A stretch of 64,000 nucleotides of DNA from Litorimonas sp947503715. GTDB lineage: Bacteria; Pseudomonadota; Alphaproteobacteria; Caulobacterales; Maricaulaceae. Position 1 is the first letter of the stretch. Every line of letters begins with the position of its first letter. The notes under the pieces were generated by a model, which searched no databases, had not been told where the DNA came from, and worked only from the letters and a program-made list of their open reading frames with translations. The stretch spans positions 1,240,001-1,304,000 of the forward strand of contig NZ_CP189850.1 of NCBI RefSeq assembly GCF_050271975.1, in the 5' to 3' direction. Made by a program: the position numbers and the translations under genes. This document shows, piece after piece, positions 41,101 through 48,774 of the stretch.

Positions 41101-42078
41101 CTGCAGGCGCTCGGTATCGAATGCGTCTACCACCCGTTCTACTCTAATCTCGATATGTTCATCGATGATCGCGGTGATATGTTTGACTACGCCATTGTGA
41201 GCCGTGCGGAGAGTGCTGACCTGTTCCTCGATAAAATTAAGGAACGTTTGCCCTCAGCCAAAACGATTTATAATACGGTCGACATGCACTTTCTTCGGAT
41301 GCAACGTCGCGCCGAAACAACGGGCGATGCCGAGGTTGCCGCTGCAGCAGATGTCATGCGCGAGCGTGAACTCTCCTATATTGAAAAAGCGGATGCCACG
41401 ATCATTCTCTCTTCTGTCGAGGAGGAGGTACTTCTTGACCTGGGTGTGCCAGCAGAAAAACTTTGGCTCGTTCCACTGATCCGTCCGCATTCCGAACGTC
41501 TGGTCGAATATGACACGACGGAAGATATGCTCTTTATCGGCGGGTATAAACATCCGCCTAATGTCGATGCTGTCGATTGGATGATGGAAAAGATTTGGCC
41601 GCATATTGAGACGGCATTGCCCGGTGTGAATTTGCGGATTTGTGGGTCCTCCATGCCTGAACGATTCCAAGCTTATGCATCCGATTCCGTCATTATTCAG
41701 GGCTTTGTTCCCGATCTTGACACTCTGTTATCGAAGACGCGTCTGACACTGGCGCCCCTGAGATTTGGGGCGGGCCTGAAGGGGAAAGTCGCATCGTCTA
41801 TCGGTGTCGGTGTTCCCGTGGTCGGAACCTCCATCGCGTTTGAAGGTATGGCCGAGGAAGGTTTGGCTGAGGTCATTCTGAAAGAGGATGATCCGAAAGC
41901 TTTCGCTGAATTGGCTGTTAAAGCCTATATGGACCAAGAGATCTGGACGGGCATTTCCTATGCCGGTGTGGACTATCACAACGCAAATTACGCATATCAG
42001 AACATCGCCAAACATTATGCGGCGATGCTGGATTGGGCAAAAGAAGGGACTGCGGAAACCGCAGTAGCAGCAGAATGA
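38107..42078 (+). CDS. Giant fusion: sulfotransferase-like domain, coiled coil, GT2 and GT4 glycosyltransferases
   Basis: 1323 residues, GTG start. Residues about 8-250 form a sulfotransferase-like P-loop domain (GVHRSGTS at 14-21; RRPSKVKASI for the second motif). Residues about 290-600 are a long coiled coil rich in E, K, L and Q. A GT-A (GT2) domain follows: PVISIIVPVYNE from about 682, DD at 719-720, NND ending at 769, and the catalytic ED-x-D (YEDADLCFK) from 868. The last part, from about 945, is a GT-B (GT4-like) domain ending in RFGAGLKGKVASSIGVGVPVVG near 1217. No membrane helix is seen. The protein thus joins sugar transfer (two activities) and probable sulfation, held apart by a coiled coil that may trimerise or measure chain length. 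The next gene, gmd, overlaps by four bases. Confidence 0.88.
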   Translation: MSKTDKPVIQLVVGVHRSGTSVCTQVLSVLGLDLGRTLMLPAFDNPRGFWENSKIVAAHDALFEALGVDWTTAAALPDAWPDTEAADQAIDSLVNVLATDFDNGSNKLIKDPRLAVLLPIWPRVAEKSGHDLHVIGALRRPSKVKASISKRNGFSEAAADLVVQSQLSTLGEVLSAHQPPVVLFERLTSLTSDSIVEAMTQALPHLKLQATPSMIDMIGRIVGQRESVSGKDDTSYDALLAKTDNDLFAHWSAASTYLESVTFDVKTLKAGKSLLPKSAKMLTVPEHRLETLKQAEEQNAQLLSERKRLQAEYDEKAEALDDYVKKANAIKETFAEERERSTALDSAIQARDSKIRELTAETNSIEALRNTLANTEADITSLRETIAQKDAARSEAEKQIDRLKSDIESRVKDSEGAKAQRDGLNLEIRKLREAEEYLKDREVELVKTISDVKSKLSHADTQKSQIEKEVKRLNRNLKSAKTRHSKKLAVIEAEIELRRDELDFLKDSISDLKGNLIETRQREAEYKSELENKTQALDDAIHTINRIGGDLYETKEALKKTENNLTEITRIKEMQDTTIEMENLRSKMVEDEFSAKVSVLENRLGYYERAPLRAGLKSFLFSTLRMIRRGLPLPEMIKLGMARKATGLAQRLQPPVMQVEANTALPTTDNTINFAFPEVDNPVISIIVPVYNEISQTIACLKSIYQQRVSCTYEVIIADDASPDPFHKILKEIPGIRYVRHPKNLHFLLNCNRAAEHARGEYLIFLNNDTLVKPGWMENLLATFREHGNVGIAGSKLVYPTGELQEAGGIIWEDASGWNWGKGQNADHPIYNFVRDVDYISGASLMIPTVLWKEIGGFNEGLEKAYYEDADLCFKVREMGYRVVYQPSSVVVHIEGLSSGTDLNAGAKQYQLVNQKIFKERWAEPLKHHLPNAQTPFLASDRAVKGHILYIDAETPEPDKDAGSVNSVYAMRILVEQGYRVHFVPGSNFAYWGKATQDLQALGIECVYHPFYSNLDMFIDDRGDMFDYAIVSRAESADLFLDKIKERLPSAKTIYNTVDMHFLRMQRRAETTGDAEVAAAADVMRERELSYIEKADATIILSSVEEEVLLDLGVPAEKLWLVPLIRPHSERLVEYDTTEDMLFIGGYKHPPNVDAVDWMMEKIWPHIETALPGVNLRICGSSMPERFQAYASDSVIIQGFVPDLDTLLSKTRLTLAPLRFGAGLKGKVASSIGVGVPVVGTSIAFEGMAEEGLAEVILKEDDPKAFAELAVKAYMDQEIWTGISYAGVDYHNANYAYQNIAKHYAAMLDWAKEGTAETAVAAE

Positions 42079-43094
42079 AAACAGCAATTGTTACAGGGAT
42101 CACCGGACAGGACGGGGCGTATTTAACCGAATATCTTCTGGGCTTGGGTTACAAAGTTATCGGCACATATCGTCGGACATCCAGCGTCGATTTCTGGCGC
42201 TTGGATTATGTCGGCGTGACAAACCATGAAAACCTCAAGCTTGTCGAATATGACCTGACAGACTTGTCCAGTTCTATCCGTCTTATGCAGGTTCACGAAC
42301 CTGACGAGGTCTATAATCTTGCTGCGCAATCCTTTGTCGGTGTCTCCTTTGAACAGCCGATCACGACTGCGGAGATCACCGGTATCGGCCCGGTGAACCT
42401 ATTGGAAGCGATTCGGATTGTGAATCCAAAAATCAAATTTTACCAAGCTTCCACATCCGAAATGTTTGGTGAGGTCCAGGCCATTCCGCAAAAGGAAGAT
42501 ACGCCTTTTTACCCGCGCAGCCCTTATGGCGTTGCAAAGCTTTATGCGCATTGGATGACAATTAATTACCGCGAAAGTTATGGTATTTTTGGAACGTCCG
42601 GAATTCTCTTTAATCACGAATCTCCACTTCGTGGACGTGAATTTGTGACGCGAAAAATTACGCATGGTGTGGCTGAAATCGCGACCGGTAGAAGCGAGGT
42701 TCTACGCCTCGGGAATATGGATGCGAAACGCGATTGGGGCTACGCTAAAGAATATGTACAAGGTATGCATGCCATGTTGCAGGCTGATAAACCTGACACC
42801 TATGTCCTCGCGACAAATCGCACGGAAACGGTTCGGTCTTTCGTGGATATGGCCTTTAAAGGCGCGGATATCGATATAGAATGGTCCGGGAAGGATGAGG
42901 ACGAAATAGGACGCGATGCGAAAACGGGTGAAAAACGCATTGTCATTGCCCCCGAGTTCTATCGTCCAGCCGAAGTGGAACTTCTGATCGGGGATGCGTC
43001 CAAAGCGAAGGCCGATCTGGGTTGGGAGGCCAAAACAGACTTGGAAGAGCTTTGCCGGATTATGGTCGAAGCCGATCTGAAACGCCTCGGATAA
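42075..43094 (+). CDS. gmd: GDP-mannose 4,6-dehydratase
   Basis: 339 residues from the ATG at 42075 (ATGA overlap with the large glycosyltransferase). It makes GDP-4-keto-6-deoxy-D-mannose, the precursor of GDP-D-rhamnose, GDP-L-fucose and others. Motifs: TGITGQDGAYLTEYLLGLGY (about 6-25), NLAAQSFVGVSFEQPI, the active-site STSEMFGEVQ (T, E), YGVAKLYAHW (Tyr and Lys), and LFNHESPLRGREFVTRKIT, the strongly conserved Gmd stretch. Length is normal. The next gene is an Rmd-like reductase, 2 bp after the stop. Confidence 0.97.
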   Translation: MKTAIVTGITGQDGAYLTEYLLGLGYKVIGTYRRTSSVDFWRLDYVGVTNHENLKLVEYDLTDLSSSIRLMQVHEPDEVYNLAAQSFVGVSFEQPITTAEITGIGPVNLLEAIRIVNPKIKFYQASTSEMFGEVQAIPQKEDTPFYPRSPYGVAKLYAHWMTINYRESYGIFGTSGILFNHESPLRGREFVTRKITHGVAEIATGRSEVLRLGNMDAKRDWGYAKEYVQGMHAMLQADKPDTYVLATNRTETVRSFVDMAFKGADIDIEWSGKDEDEIGRDAKTGEKRIVIAPEFYRPAEVELLIGDASKAKADLGWEAKTDLEELCRIMVEADLKRLG

Positions 43095-43096
43095 AT

Positions 43097-43993
43097 ATGA
43101 CCCGTTCAGGGAGTTTAGCGGGAGCAAAGGTCCTCGTCACAGGGGCTGAGGGCTTTACCGGGCAGCACCTTATTTCCGCTATTCGGGCTGCAGGTGGGGA
43201 TGTGGCGGGACTCTCGCGCCACCCCATTATGTCCGCAGATTTTCCGGTTCACATTGCGGATATATGTGACGTCAGCGCGACGATTGCTGCTGTAAAAACT
43301 GCTGATCCAACGCATATTGTTCATTTAGCTGCGATCAGTGCGACACGTCGCGATGACGAAGAGGTTTACACGCGGGTCAATGTTGACGGTGCGGCGAATG
43401 TGTTAAACGCAGCACAGGATTATGCGCCGCGTTTAAAGCATATTACACTGGCGAGCAGTGCTGCTGTCTATGGCAATCCCGGTCCAGAACCAGTCTCCGA
43501 AAATCGCACCCCAATGCCTGCGAATGCATATGGGCAGTCAAAACTTGATATGGAAAATCTGGCGGCGGGGTCAGGTTTGCCGACACTCTGCCTCAGGCCG
43601 TTTAATTACACGGGACCTGAACAGCCCGATCATTTTATTGTGCCAAAACTTGTGAAAGCATTTTCGGGGCGGCAGCAGAGAATTGAGTTGTGGGAGACCG
43701 TCTCTATTCGGGAATTTTGGGATGTGCGCGATGCTGTTTCGTCTTACGTGGCCTTAATGGCACGCGAGGCGACGGGCGTTCTTAACCTCTGCTCAGGTCA
43801 TGCCGCGAGCGTGGGAGATGTCTTGGAAACTCTGTCGAATATTACCGGACATCATCCAGAAATTATCACGACGGGCACGCCCGGGGCGCTCTTAAAACTC
43901 GTTGGGGACCCGAAGCAGCTGCGCGATGCGGGGGCTCCGAAACCTATCCATGATTTGGAAGCGACGCTCCGCTTTATGCTGGAGCGCCTATAA
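43097..43993 (+). CDS. GDP-4-keto-6-deoxy-D-mannose reductase-like epimerase
   Basis: 298 residues from the ATG at 43097. It is an extended SDR: TGAEGFTGQHLISA (about 15-28), HLAAISAT, SSAAVYGNPG and YGQSKLDME (catalytic Tyr and Lys), with LRPFNYTGPEQPDHFIVPK as in the Rmd/fucose-reductase branch. With Gmd directly upstream, the best reading is reduction to GDP-D-rhamnose (rmd). A fucose synthase is less likely because those proteins carry an epimerase Cys/His pair that is not evident here. The gene closes the plus-strand glycan run; the convergent small gene ends 10 bp away. Confidence 0.85.
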   Translation: MTRSGSLAGAKVLVTGAEGFTGQHLISAIRAAGGDVAGLSRHPIMSADFPVHIADICDVSATIAAVKTADPTHIVHLAAISATRRDDEEVYTRVNVDGAANVLNAAQDYAPRLKHITLASSAAVYGNPGPEPVSENRTPMPANAYGQSKLDMENLAAGSGLPTLCLRPFNYTGPEQPDHFIVPKLVKAFSGRQQRIELWETVSIREFWDVRDAVSSYVALMAREATGVLNLCSGHAASVGDVLETLSNITGHHPEIITTGTPGALLKLVGDPKQLRDAGAPKPIHDLEATLRFMLERL

Positions 43994-44003
43994 TTATCTG
44001 GTA

Positions 44004-44357
44004 TTAAGCTGAGACTGTTTCAACAAAACCAATCATATCGGATCCGCGCAGTGTGATTGAGAAGGCGCTAGATTGACTTGTTCGCTTTCCTTTCACTTCT
44101 GTGACAAAGATCGCGGCCGTGTCATCTCCGACCCGCGAGGAAATCTTTCCTAGTTTTACAGATGACTTTTTTGTTTCCGCATGACGGCGGATGGCCTCCC
44201 GAAAGGCTTCCGGGGCCGCCTCGCCCGTATAGACTTTTCCATCGCTCAAAGTTGCGGATCCAAAGACCTCTAAATGAGTGGCTAAATCCAAAACCTGCGT
44301 TGGGTCTTTAAACGCCAAAAAGTCGTTAAAAATCTCATATACATTAGACGTTGTCAT
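44004..44357 (-). CDS. Small SnoaL/NTF2-like protein, tentative
   Basis: 117 residues from the ATG at 44357, one of several possible starts. It begins MTTSNVYEIFNDFLAFKDPTQVLDLATHLEVFGSATL, a helix-then-strand start seen in NTF2-fold (SnoaL-like) proteins, and ends in beta strands (AIFVTEVKGKRTSQSSAFSITLRGSDMIGFVETV). No catalytic residues can be named. The gene is isolated between the glycan and alginate loci on the minus strand. Confidence 0.5.
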   Translation of the reverse strand: MTTSNVYEIFNDFLAFKDPTQVLDLATHLEVFGSATLSDGKVYTGEAAPEAFREAIRRHAETKKSSVKLGKISSRVGDDTAAIFVTEVKGKRTSQSSAFSITLRGSDMIGFVETVSA

Positions 44358-44734
44358 CACAGTTTCTACTCTCGAAATTAAAGGTGTGGATTGAAGCCGA
44401 CCTGGCCGTCTCATCATCTGCCCGATAAACCTTCATCATTCTCATGGCAAGAAATATGCCACCCCGTAGATAGGGGGCGTAAGTCAGGACGGTGGTATGG
44501 ATGTTTCCAAATTGAACTTCTCATCGACAAAATATTAAGAGCGAAGTCGTGCGACGTTTTTGACTGACTTTCGCTTATGGCTGTCAATACAACGATGTTG
44601 CTAAATTACAACAAAACCATGAAATCGTTAATTGGTAGGACCAATATTAATTTATTGGTCAACATAAAGGTTGACACCGTTTTTTTCTTGGTTCTTTAAG
44701 TTGTTAATAAAAATCCATATTTCAGGGGAACAAA
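44358..44734. other. Upstream region of the alginate locus
   Basis: 377 bp without a gene. An imperfect inverted repeat (AGCGAAGTC ... GACTTTCGCT, about 44540-44576) lies in the middle, and the last 105 bp contain the operator and promoter elements listed at 44631-44676. Base composition is clearly AT-richer close to the receptor gene. Confidence 0.6.
44631..44676 (+). promoter_or_regulatory. Operator and promoter of the TonB receptor gene
   Basis: ATTGGT-AGG-ACCAAT (44631-44645) is a perfect inverted repeat of the form TTGGT-N3-ACCAA known for FadR/PdhR-type GntR regulators. A further half-site ATTGGT (44654-44659) and a consensus -35 TTGACA (44671-44676) follow. The locus encodes its own FadR-type regulator 3.2 kb downstream. 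ATG 59 bp after the -35. Confidence 0.7.
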
Positions 44735-47700
44735 ATGAAATATCAAAAAACCTTTCTAAAGGCTGCCTTGGCATCCGTGTCCGTCATGGCGATGGCGACA
44801 TCCGTATCGGCGCAAGATGCCGAGTCCGATGACGTTGTTGTCGCGACGGGTATTCGTGCATCACTCCAAAATGCGCTGATTGAAAAGCGTGAGGCCGATA
44901 GTCTCGTTGAGGTAATTTTCGCTGAAGATATTGGTAAATTGCCAGATCAAAACCTTGCTGAGGTTCTGGAAAACATCACAGGTATCCAAATTACACGAAC
45001 CGAAGGCGTTGGTACAGGCGTTCAAATTCGTGGTTCCGGTCAAAACCTTATTCAGTTCAACGGTGTAACAACTGTAGGGTCTGGAAATGGTCGCGTAGGT
45101 ATCAATTTCACAGACGTCAATCCAGCGATTATTGCGGGTCTAGAAGTTATTAAAGCACCGGAAGCGCATCACATCGAGGGCGCAGTCGGCGGTACGATTA
45201 ACCTGCGAACTATTCGTCCGTTGGACCTTACAGATATGCTCGCCTCTGTACGGATCCAAGGTGAAGATAGCAGCCTGACGGATGGAATTTTGCCTCGCGT
45301 GTCCGGCGCCATTGGTAACAAATGGGAGAACGCCAGGGGGCAAGAGGTTGGTTTTGTTGCAAGTGGTAGCTATACCAAGTCAGAGAATACGGCATTCCGC
45401 CCGCGTCTTGACCGCGATATCCTTAATGATTGTACGGTCGATGTTCCGTCACTACAGTGTCCTGCGGGCGTTGACCGATTTTTGGGTGTTCAGTTCTTGA
45501 ATCAAGTTCAAAGAACACAGGAATTCGAAACGCTCAACTTGGCAGGTTCGTTAGAGTTTAAGCCAACACAGGATCTGAGATTGTTTGCCGACGTGGTCTA
45601 TAATGACCAACAGCGTGATCTTTCAGGGTCTCGTGTTCAGGCGTCTAATGTCAGTCGTTTAAACGGTGCTGGTGATCGTGCTGTCGTCCCTGGGGGCAGT
45701 GTTGATTTCACGGCCTTTGACACTGTTGACATTGGATCTGTCCGAGGTGAAAATGGTAACCAAGATTTTGGTAGCATTGCCATTGTTACCCAGGGTACAT
45801 TCACCCCGCTTCAGGCTGATGCTCAGGTGAATGATGGTCGGGGTGCTCCATTCTTCCGCGTTGCGTCTGATGGCGGTTCGCGCTTTACCGACACAACAAC
45901 TGTCAGACTTGGTGGTGAGTGGGAAGCAACTGAAGCTTTAACGCTTAATGCTGAATTCGCACGATCCAGCTCATTCACTGAAAATCCAAACCTTGCGGTC
46001 AACCTCAACTTCATTAATCCGAACTCATTTATCGCGCCGAGCGGGGATGGATTTAGAGATGAGAATGGTACGCCGCTTATCTTCGACCTAGGTGATGGTT
46101 TCGGTTTCGACATCAATTTTGCAGATCCTTTCGCCCCATCAGAAGCGGATCTCTTGGATCCTAACAATTATGTCGTCGATGGTAACCCCACCTATAGTGC
46201 CGATGTTAGAGAAAACGTGGATCGGGCTTTTCGTTTTGATGCAAATTATGACTTTTCCGAAACAGGTTTCTCTGATTTCGTAAGTTCTGTAGACGTAGGG
46301 GTGCGTTTCGGAGAGCGTCAGAGTATCAGAGACGATCGGAACGCGCGTGTCAGCGGAAGCGGCAGACTCGAAGGTAGCTTGAATGCAGGTGGGATTTCTC
46401 AATTTCTTAATGAAATCCCTGATAATTTCGCTTCCGGAACTGGAAACAGCTTGGCCGTTGATGGTGTCTTGCAGGTAGATCCGAATTTAACTCGGAACTT
46501 GAGAGAGGCTACAGCTGCAATCAATGCCGCAGCAATACAACAAGGCCTAGACCCGCTCTTTGGCGGCGATTTGATTTCTGATGATGGTGCTTTCTTTGAT
46601 ATCACGGAAGATACACTTGCGATTTACGGTCAAGTGAATTTTGATATTTTTGATAAAGTTCGTGGTAATGTGGGTCTTCGTTATATAGACACGGATCTGG
46701 AATCGACTGCGAACCAGTTCACAGATGGCGTCGCGTCTTTGGTGACTGTTGATAATGGTTACGATCATTTCCTACCACGTGTGAACGTGGCTATTGATGT
46801 CACTGAGGACATTGTCCTTCGCGGCTCTTATACTGAAGACATCCGTCGTCCTGACTTCACCGATATTACAGCGGCCAGAACCTTCCCAGATTTTGGGGGC
46901 GTGAACGGTCTATCAGATGGTGGTAACCCATTCTTGGTGCCGGAAGAGGTTGAAAACCTTGATGCCTCTATTGATTGGTATTTTGCGCCTGAGGCTGTGT
47001 TGACAGTTGGCGTCTTCCGTAAAGAGCGTGCAGGTCTATTTGGTGAAGCCATTGATCAGCCAGATGAAACGGGTGGGCTTCGTGATGTCACTGCCCCTTG
47101 CGAAGGTGGCGGAATTTTCTCCCCAGGAACATCCTCAGGTATTTTCGGTCTGAATGATGAAATTGGGGTTTGTGTTGGTAACCGCACAACTTTCAACTCT
47201 GATAATTCAACGATCCAAGAGGGTGTTGAGGTCGCGATTCAATATAATCTTTCAGAGTGGGAAGATCAGCTTGGATTTGCCTCCGGTTTTGGTGTGCTGG
47301 CTAACTACACATATCAAGATGAGACAAATAATACCGGCTTTGTCCCTGTTTCAGGGAACCGAAACAATGTCATTTTCACGGCTCAAGGGGTTGCTAATCC
47401 CACACGTGAGCAGGCAACATTATTGAATCTCTCCAACCATGCCTACAACATCACGGGTTATTACGAAAAATACGGTATCTCTGCGAGATTGCGTTATACA
47501 TGGCGTGATGCTTTTGCGACGGATGATTTACCGGGCACAGCTAACTCCTTTACACCATTTGGCTTCAGAGGCATTCAAGAATCTCGTGGTCAGTTGAACG
47601 GTAGCCTGAGTTATGAAGTGATTGATGGGCTGACGCTTCAAGTTGATGCGGTTAACTTGACCGAAGCAAGCTCTGATGTCTTCTGCCTGAGTGACGGTGG

Positions 47701-47764
47701 CCTGCTCTGTTACCAGGGTATTACGGATCGTCGTGTTGTGTTTGGTGCGAGCTACACATTCTAA
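44735..47764 (+). CDS. TonB-dependent outer membrane receptor of the alginate locus
   Basis: 1009 residues with a signal peptide (about 1-26, ending SAQD). The plug domain starts with VVATGIRASLQNALIEKREADSLVEVI and contains LPDQNLAEVLENITGIQITRTEG and GTGVQIRGSGQNLIQFNG (about 40-110), the layout of the Caulobacter-type sugar receptors. A 22-strand barrel should fill the rest, with the plug-to-barrel repeat of beta strands and a terminal aromatic residue (VVFGASYTF). It probably imports alginate oligomers across the outer membrane, powered by TonB (inference from position). A strong terminator follows, so the receptor can be transcribed alone. Confidence 0.93.
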   Translation: MKYQKTFLKAALASVSVMAMATSVSAQDAESDDVVVATGIRASLQNALIEKREADSLVEVIFAEDIGKLPDQNLAEVLENITGIQITRTEGVGTGVQIRGSGQNLIQFNGVTTVGSGNGRVGINFTDVNPAIIAGLEVIKAPEAHHIEGAVGGTINLRTIRPLDLTDMLASVRIQGEDSSLTDGILPRVSGAIGNKWENARGQEVGFVASGSYTKSENTAFRPRLDRDILNDCTVDVPSLQCPAGVDRFLGVQFLNQVQRTQEFETLNLAGSLEFKPTQDLRLFADVVYNDQQRDLSGSRVQASNVSRLNGAGDRAVVPGGSVDFTAFDTVDIGSVRGENGNQDFGSIAIVTQGTFTPLQADAQVNDGRGAPFFRVASDGGSRFTDTTTVRLGGEWEATEALTLNAEFARSSSFTENPNLAVNLNFINPNSFIAPSGDGFRDENGTPLIFDLGDGFGFDINFADPFAPSEADLLDPNNYVVDGNPTYSADVRENVDRAFRFDANYDFSETGFSDFVSSVDVGVRFGERQSIRDDRNARVSGSGRLEGSLNAGGISQFLNEIPDNFASGTGNSLAVDGVLQVDPNLTRNLREATAAINAAAIQQGLDPLFGGDLISDDGAFFDITEDTLAIYGQVNFDIFDKVRGNVGLRYIDTDLESTANQFTDGVASLVTVDNGYDHFLPRVNVAIDVTEDIVLRGSYTEDIRRPDFTDITAARTFPDFGGVNGLSDGGNPFLVPEEVENLDASIDWYFAPEAVLTVGVFRKERAGLFGEAIDQPDETGGLRDVTAPCEGGGIFSPGTSSGIFGLNDEIGVCVGNRTTFNSDNSTIQEGVEVAIQYNLSEWEDQLGFASGFGVLANYTYQDETNNTGFVPVSGNRNNVIFTAQGVANPTREQATLLNLSNHAYNITGYYEKYGISARLRYTWRDAFATDDLPGTANSFTPFGFRGIQESRGQLNGSLSYEVIDGLTLQVDAVNLTEASSDVFCLSDGGLLCYQGITDRRVVFGASYTF

Positions 47765-47802
47765 GCGACGAAGCGTAAGTTAACATTGCAGGTTCTGCTT
47801 TG

Positions 47803-47829
47803 ACGCCTCCCCTCGGGGAGGCGTTTTTT
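47803..47829 (+). terminator. Intrinsic terminator of the TonB receptor
   Basis: ACGCCTCCC / GGGAGGCGT-type 9 bp stem with tetraloop CTCG (47812-47815) followed by T6 (47824-47829). Confidence 0.92.
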
Positions 47830-47852
47830 GTTTGCAAATTGGACTAGGCAAT

Positions 47853-47878
47853 TATACTAACGGAAGAAAATTGGTATA
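47853..47878. promoter_or_regulatory. Half-site pair before the GntR gene
   Basis: TATACTAA (47853-47860) and TTGGTATA (47871-47878) are near-perfect inverted copies separated by 10 bp, and ATTGGT (47870-47875) matches the operator hexamer found in front of the receptor and the lyases. The site ends 9 bp before the GntR ATG, so autoregulation is likely. Confidence 0.55.
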
Positions 47879-47887
47879 GGGCGAGAC

Positions 47888-48634
47888 ATGGCTGAAAAAC
47901 GATTATATCACACGGTCGCGAATAAAATTCTGGAACTGATCGACTCCGGCGTATTTCCGCCGGGAAGTCGATTGCCGGGGGAGCGTGATCTTGCGGAAAA
48001 ATTTGGGGTGAGCCGTGTATCGGTGCGCGAGGCCGAAATTGCTCTACAGGCGCAAGGGCGTATTGAAATTAAGGTCGGATCCGGTGCCTATGTATTAGAC
48101 GGCAGTCACTTGCCTCTCACGGGTTTACCGAAGGTTGGCCCATTTGAGTTAACGGAAGCTCGGGCCTTGTTTGAAGCTGAGGCCGCGGCTCTTGCGGCAC
48201 CAATTATAACTGATGAAGCTATTGCGGAGTTAGAGAGATATATTGCGATTATGTCCGGAGAGATAAAGGCGAATATGTCGCCCGATGACGCGGATGAAGC
48301 CTTTCACAGCGCAATCGCGCGGGCGACAAATAATCACGCGATTATGTATGTGGTCGACAGTATGTGGGAAATGCGGACGGAAGCCGCGCAGCTTCAGAAA
48401 GTGTATCGTAAAGTTTGTGATAAGGATTCAAGTCACCGAGGTGATGAGCATCGTGCGATCCTTAATGCTCTGAAAAATAAAGATTCTTCTGCAGCGCGAT
48501 TGGCGATGCGGGCGCACTTTACCCGCATGATCGAAGCGCTTTTAGAGGCTTCTGAGGAGGCGGCTTATCAAGAGGTCAAGCGAAAGGCATCTGAAAGCCG
48601 GTCTCGCTTCCTTCTGACCAAACAGCTCTCATAG
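47888..48634 (+). CDS. GntR-family regulator, FadR subfamily, of the alginate locus
   Basis: 248 residues. The winged helix-turn-helix lies at about 5-70 (YHTVANKILELIDSGVFPPGSRLPGERDLAEKFGVSRVSVREAEIALQAQGRIEIKVGSGAYVL), the usual GntR layout. The C-terminal all-helical FCD domain (about 95-230) has the FHSAIARATNN helix and a DEHRAILNAL stretch that supply metal/ligand contacts in this class. Between receptor and lyases, it is the natural local sensor of an alginate breakdown product such as KDG or DEH (inference). ATTGGT/ACCAAT half-sites in front of receptor, gntR and PL6 gene are its likely operators. Confidence 0.93.
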   Translation: MAEKRLYHTVANKILELIDSGVFPPGSRLPGERDLAEKFGVSRVSVREAEIALQAQGRIEIKVGSGAYVLDGSHLPLTGLPKVGPFELTEARALFEAEAAALAAPIITDEAIAELERYIAIMSGEIKANMSPDDADEAFHSAIARATNNHAIMYVVDSMWEMRTEAAQLQKVYRKVCDKDSSHRGDEHRAILNALKNKDSSAARLAMRAHFTRMIEALLEASEEAAYQEVKRKASESRSRFLLTKQLS

Positions 48635-48637
48635 AGC

Positions 48638-48677
48638 TATACCAATATCATGAATTGGTTGGCATTATTGGTTGACA
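48638..48677 (+). promoter_or_regulatory. Operator cluster and promoter of the lyase operon
   Basis: ACCAAT (48641-48646) faces ATTGGT (48654-48659) over 7 bp, and a second ATTGGT (48667-48672) runs into TTGACA (48672-48677), a consensus -35. TATACCAAT here is the exact complement of the ATTGGTATA found before gntR. The PL6 gene starts 98 bp after the -35, leaving room for a leader. Confidence 0.65.
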
Positions 48678-48774
48678 TATTTGGAAGGATTGACGACACC
48701 TCATCCCAATAACAATGCGAACAGATTGAGAAAGTCCAAAATCTTCTCACTGTTTAAAGGGGAGTATGGGGTAA

